Part shown: piece after piece, positions 60,912 through 64,000 of the stretch
How positions within the stretch are numbered: position 1 is the stretch's first letter
How the letters are laid out: every line of letters begins with the position of its first letter
Origin: Sphingobacterium phlebotomi
GTDB lineage: Bacteria; Bacteroidota; Bacteroidia; Sphingobacteriales; Sphingobacteriaceae
Direction of reading: 5' to 3'
NCBI RefSeq assembly: GCF_008180195.1
Contig: NZ_VTAV01000022.1
Coordinates: 1-64,000 of the forward strand
Length of the DNA stretch: 64,000 nt
Program-made: the position numbers and the translations under genes
Notes under the pieces: generated by a model
Databases searched by the model: none
The model's input: the letters and a program-made list of their open reading frames with translations, nothing else
Told to the model about the DNA's origin: nothing

Positions 60912-60937
60912 GCCGGCTGTTAATTTGGCTGGCTTTT
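60912..60937 (+). terminator. terminator after pentapeptide gene
   Basis: GCCGGCT (60912-60918) pairs with GGCTGGC (60927-60933), with two G-T pairs, followed by TTTT. Short and weak. Confidence 0.4.
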
Positions 60938-61068
60938 CAGGAAACGGTAGTTTGTTTGAATAATGCCGCCTTTTATTAAGATGTGGTGAACTGTTTTTAC
61001 CAATTGGCTTGCTCCTATTGCACAGGCCAATGTATATCTACTTTTAATTTGTATGCGGCGCGTTGTTC

Positions 61069-61599
61069 CTACAATGCCTCCAAGAAATCTATATAACGCG
61101 GCATACTCTTTTCAATTCGCTCTGCTGTTGCACGAAACTCCATACCGTAATAGACAAAAAAGGGCTGATAGTCTGCTCGGACATATTCCCAGGTCAGTTC
61201 AAACGGGCGGGTCAACTCCTTTAGAGTGTACTTGTATTTTTCACCTGCCGCATATTCATACTCTTCTACCCCAGCGGACATTGCCAAAGCTATCTTTTTC
61301 CCAGAAACCTGATAACCACTTTTACTACCATATGCCCATCCGTGAATCAAGACCTCATCGATCCATTTTTTCAAAAGAGGAGGACAACTATGCCAATAAA
61401 CCGGAAATTGAAAAACGATCGTATCGTATTGTTTTAGTAACTCTTGCTCCGCTAATACATTAATCTGCTCGTCGGGATATACCTTGTAAAGTTGATGGAT
61501 AGTGTATTTTTCTGGTGCTTTTTCCAATTCGTCAACCCATCTTCTATTAATTTTTGAATTTTCTATATCGGGATGCGTAACGATAATCAATTTTTTCAT
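61069..61599 (-). CDS. NAD(P)H oxidoreductase, flavodoxin-like fold (KefF/MdaB type)
   Basis: 176 aa. KLIIVTHPDIENSKINRRWV, DTIVFQFPVYWHSCPPLLKK, WIDEVLIHGWAYG, KKIALAMSAGVEEYEYAAGE. Belongs to the FMN-dependent quinone/nitro-reductases. Divergent from an HxlR regulator that probably controls it in response to electrophiles. Confidence 0.9.
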   Translation of the reverse strand: MKKLIIVTHPDIENSKINRRWVDELEKAPEKYTIHQLYKVYPDEQINVLAEQELLKQYDTIVFQFPVYWHSCPPLLKKWIDEVLIHGWAYGSKSGYQVSGKKIALAMSAGVEEYEYAAGEKYKYTLKELTRPFELTWEYVRADYQPFFVYYGMEFRATAERIEKSMPRYIDFLEAL

Positions 61600-61647
61600 T
61601 TCGCTAAAGTTTTAAAATTAACAAAACAAAAATAGCGATAATACACT

Positions 61648-61685
61648 TACTTTTGTATCCTAGCAACGAATTGTATGGTACTATA
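61648..61685 (+). promoter_or_regulatory. divergent oxidoreductase/HxlR regulatory region
   Basis: -7 box TACTTTTG at 61648-61655 for the rightward gene and GTACTATA at 61678-61685, the same octamer as between the first HxlR pair (40903-40910). ACTTAC and GTAAGT arms flank this stretch. Confidence 0.35.
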
Positions 61686-61698
61686 AAAAATGTAAGTA

Positions 61699-62070
61699 AT
61701 GTCTCAAATTAAAGAAACATCTACCAATTATGCAAATAAACAGGCATTGGCGGACGAATGTGCGGAAGCATATGCTGCAAACATTATGGGAGGCCAATGG
61801 GCCCTGGTTATCTGTTCTTGGTTATTGAATGGCAAACTCCGTTTCGGCGAACTAAAAAAACACTTACCCAACATCACAGAACGCATGCTTACTTTGCAAT
61901 TGCGCAAACTGGAAGCCAGTCATATTCTAAAAAGAACTGTTTATGCCCAGGTTCCTCCCCGTGTCGAATATGAGTTGACGGCTATCGGTTATGAACTCAG
62001 GCCGATCATTAAAGGGATGGAAGAATGGGGCGAAAAACATAAACGGGTGATGGCTACCCAAAAAGATTAA
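61699..62070 (+). CDS. HxlR-family transcriptional regulator
   Basis: 123 aa. Winged helix with IMGGQWALVICSWLLNGKLR, FGELKKHLPNITERMLTLQL, RKLEASHILKRTVYAQVPPR and VEYELTAIGYELRPIIKGME. Divergent from the NAD(P)H oxidoreductase. Paralogue of the regulator at 40517-40864. Confidence 0.92.
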   Translation: MSQIKETSTNYANKQALADECAEAYAANIMGGQWALVICSWLLNGKLRFGELKKHLPNITERMLTLQLRKLEASHILKRTVYAQVPPRVEYELTAIGYELRPIIKGMEEWGEKHKRVMATQKD

Positions 62071-62086
62071 TCCATCCTCATGACTC

Positions 62087-63469
62087 CTACTCCGCCAATG
62101 TAGAAAAAATCGGTAACGATTGCCACCACGACAAAAGAGTTTCGCTAAACCTCTTTACTAAATCAGGATGTTGTTTGGCAATATTGTCGGATTCACTTCG
62201 GTCATGCGTTAAGTCGTATAGCTCTATACTGGTTTTATCTGGATTCATCAGGAATTTCCATGATCCTTCTCTATAAGCCAATGCTGGACTTCGATTTGGA
62301 GCCTTTGGGAAGTTAAAATAAGAATTGTTCCGACCATATTCCCAAATGAGCGGCTTCTCACGAGGCGATGCTTCTCCAAGCAAAACGCCCGCTCGATTTT
62401 CACCGTCAAACTGCTCATCATTTTCCAACTCACCTCCCGCCATATCCAATAATGACGGCAAAATATCTAATGCAGAAACAATCGAAGAACTATCTACCCA
62501 ATTTTTCTCCATTTTTGCTGGCCAACGGACAATAAAAGGCATGTTCGTCCCTCCCTCATATAGGGACAACTTTGTACCACGTAAACCGGCGGATCTATCT
62601 TGCCTAAAATTAGGAAGAGGCCCATTATCACTCGTAAAGATCACCAGTGTATTCTGATCCATTCCCAACGCTTTCAAGCCATCCATTAATCGTCCCAGCT
62701 GCTTATCAAATTCTTTCAGAACAGCTTCAAAACTCTTTTCTTCTCCTGGCTTACCAGGATAACGCCCTGTTTCATCATCGCCAGCCACCCACGGTGTGTG
62801 CACATCATCCGTCCAAAGATTGACGTAACATGGTTTGTCTTTATTTTCTTTCAAGAAAGACAATGTCTTATCCACAAAATACGCTGTACGGTTCCAACGT
62901 TTCACGCTATCTTGGTCACTCCAAATCCAATCTGTCGCTGTTATTGCAGGATCCGGATCAGGGCTTTCATACGTACCAGACCACGCATCAAACCCATACC
63001 TATCAAAATTAGGTGCATCGGTAACATCACGTCCACCACCTAAATGCCATTTACCAAAATGTCCCGTTGCATATCCCCTAGATTTCAATAATTTAGCAAT
63101 AGTGGTCACATTCGGATTTAAGAAATCCACTTGTTCTTTTCTTCTATTATCTTCGCGCGTATTCAAGAAGGTTGTGAAATGTAGTTTAGCCGGTGATTTT
63201 CCTGTAAGAATACCCGCTCGCGATGGCGAACATACCGGAGATGCACTATAATAATTCGTAAGTCTTCCACCTTCGGCAGCAAGCTTATCGATATTAGGCG
63301 TTTTGTATTTTCCATAATAACAACTGATATCCCCAATTCCCAAATCATCCGACAAGATCAAGATAATATGGGGAGACTGGCTTTCTTGCGCTATTCCCCT
63401 AAAGGCAGATAACATAAGCAATCCACACAAAAATAATCTTAAAGGTAAATACATATACATTATTTTCAA
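62087..63469 (-). CDS. secreted sulfatase (arylsulfatase family)
   Basis: 460 aa with signal peptide (LRLFLCGLLMLSAFRGIAQ). Sulfatase domain: HIILILSDDLGIGDISCYYG (metal Asp-Asp), the formylglycine motif SPVCSPSRAGILTGK (C-x-P-S-R), GKWHLGGG and FTSDNGPLPNFR. The Cys needs conversion by an anaerobic sulfatase-maturing enzyme or FGE, not seen in the window. Likely removes sulfate from glycans in the periplasm. Confidence 0.92.
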   Translation of the reverse strand: MKIMYMYLPLRLFLCGLLMLSAFRGIAQESQSPHIILILSDDLGIGDISCYYGKYKTPNIDKLAAEGGRLTNYYSASPVCSPSRAGILTGKSPAKLHFTTFLNTREDNRRKEQVDFLNPNVTTIAKLLKSRGYATGHFGKWHLGGGRDVTDAPNFDRYGFDAWSGTYESPDPDPAITATDWIWSDQDSVKRWNRTAYFVDKTLSFLKENKDKPCYVNLWTDDVHTPWVAGDDETGRYPGKPGEEKSFEAVLKEFDKQLGRLMDGLKALGMDQNTLVIFTSDNGPLPNFRQDRSAGLRGTKLSLYEGGTNMPFIVRWPAKMEKNWVDSSSIVSALDILPSLLDMAGGELENDEQFDGENRAGVLLGEASPREKPLIWEYGRNNSYFNFPKAPNRSPALAYREGSWKFLMNPDKTSIELYDLTHDRSESDNIAKQHPDLVKRFSETLLSWWQSLPIFSTLAE

Positions 63470-63490
63470 TAGTTTATAACTGTAACACTC

Positions 63491-63913
63491 TTATAATCCC
63501 CACGCTGTAACGATCAGATGCCTACTCCCACCATGGTCGCGGTGCTCGCAGAGATAAATACCCTGCCAAGTTCCTAAGTTGAGTTTACCATCGGTAATGG
63601 GTATCGTCACCGAACTACCCAACAACGAACTCTTCAAATGAGCAGGCATATCATCAGATCCTTCGTAATCGTGGAGATAGTCGGGATCATTCTCTGGTAC
63701 TGATTTATTAAAAAAAGTTTCAAAATCCACACGCACAGTATGATCGGCATTTTCGTTGATCGTCAACGACGCGGATGTGTGTTGAATAAAAACCTGACAA
63801 ATCCCCGTTTTGATAGAGCTTATTTCCGGTAAAGACCGGACAACATCGGAGGTGATGAGGTGAAAGCCTCTGGCTTTTGATGGGATGTCCAGCGAAACTT
63901 GAAAGATTTGCAT
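63491..63913 (-). CDS. YjbQ-family (UPF0047) secondary thiamine-phosphate synthase-like protein
   Basis: 140 aa, family length. FHLITSDVVRSLPEISSIKT, ICQVFIQHTSASLTINENAD, LKSSLLGSSVTIPITDGKLN, GTWQGIYLCEHRDHGGSRHL: all are hallmarks of the small beta trimer with conserved His/Asp/Cys cluster. Annotated in this family as a weak secondary thiamine-phosphate synthase activity. It is near but not in the thi operon. Confidence 0.88.
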   Translation of the reverse strand: MQIFQVSLDIPSKARGFHLITSDVVRSLPEISSIKTGICQVFIQHTSASLTINENADHTVRVDFETFFNKSVPENDPDYLHDYEGSDDMPAHLKSSLLGSSVTIPITDGKLNLGTWQGIYLCEHRDHGGSRHLIVTAWGL

Positions 63914-64000
63914 AAGGATTGACTTTTAGAATATCAATATAACATTTTTTAATATGGCTTGGACATCTAGCTAAAACGTACAGACATTTTACCATAGAGC
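63914..64000 (-). other. right-edge stretch
   Basis: Upstream region of the YjbQ-family gene; no further feature visible before the window ends. Confidence 0.25.

Overview
The window looks like a chromosomal segment of a Bacteroidota bacterium, most likely Sphingobacteriaceae (Sphingobacterium-like). The signs are two SusC/SusD outer-membrane loci, an ECF sigma/FecR pair, DUF4369-TlpA proteins, A/T-rich intergenic DNA and many -7 boxes of the form TAnnTTTG. The genus is inference; no rRNA, tRNA or CRISPR array was seen.

Left part (1 to about 28.4 kb) is accessory and unusually scarred. An IS3-type element at the left edge has cut a transglutaminase-like gene. Then follow an Rpn-family nuclease, a DarT-DarG fusion lacking the C-terminal part of the toxin, a four-gene SusC/SusD operon with a PKD lipoprotein and a membrane acyltransferase (5.2-11.9 kb), and many single genes (GNATs, lipase, DUF1232, MocR regulator, NAD(P)-binding protein, histidine phosphatase, NUDIX, membrane protein, SnoaL-like protein, DUF2490, AAA ATPase). 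Between them lies a modular repeat family: an A hairpin terminator, a B imperfect palindrome, a C promoter module with a fixed 19-bp spacer, a gene for a small secreted NTF2-like protein, and an E terminator. Two cassettes are intact, one has lost its signal peptide, and two are scars. NUDIX, Rpn and Fic remnants are scattered in the same region. Three of the deletions keep the reading frame.

Middle part (28.5-38.8 kb) is a textbook ECF sigma - FecR - SusC (with STN domain) - SusD - DUF1735/F5/8C lipoprotein - TlpA - TlpA locus, that is, trans-envelope regulated uptake without a glycoside hydrolase in view. It is followed by an AarF/UbiB kinase, a divergent HxlR/luciferase-like monooxygenase pair with a co-directed NAD(P)-binding protein, a DUF2461 protein, and a minus-strand RND efflux operon (membrane fusion protein, pump, outer-membrane factor, TetR, AraC).

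Right part (51-64 kb) carries an MGH1-like glycosidase, a 2H phosphoesterase, a GH1 beta-glucosidase, a TPP-riboswitch-controlled thiamine salvage operon (thiM-thiE-thiD-tenA), a pentapeptide-repeat protein, a second divergent HxlR/oxidoreductase pair, a sulfatase and a YjbQ-family protein. A-type hairpin repeats also occur here (50.8 and 60.1 kb), so that repeat is spread over the whole window.
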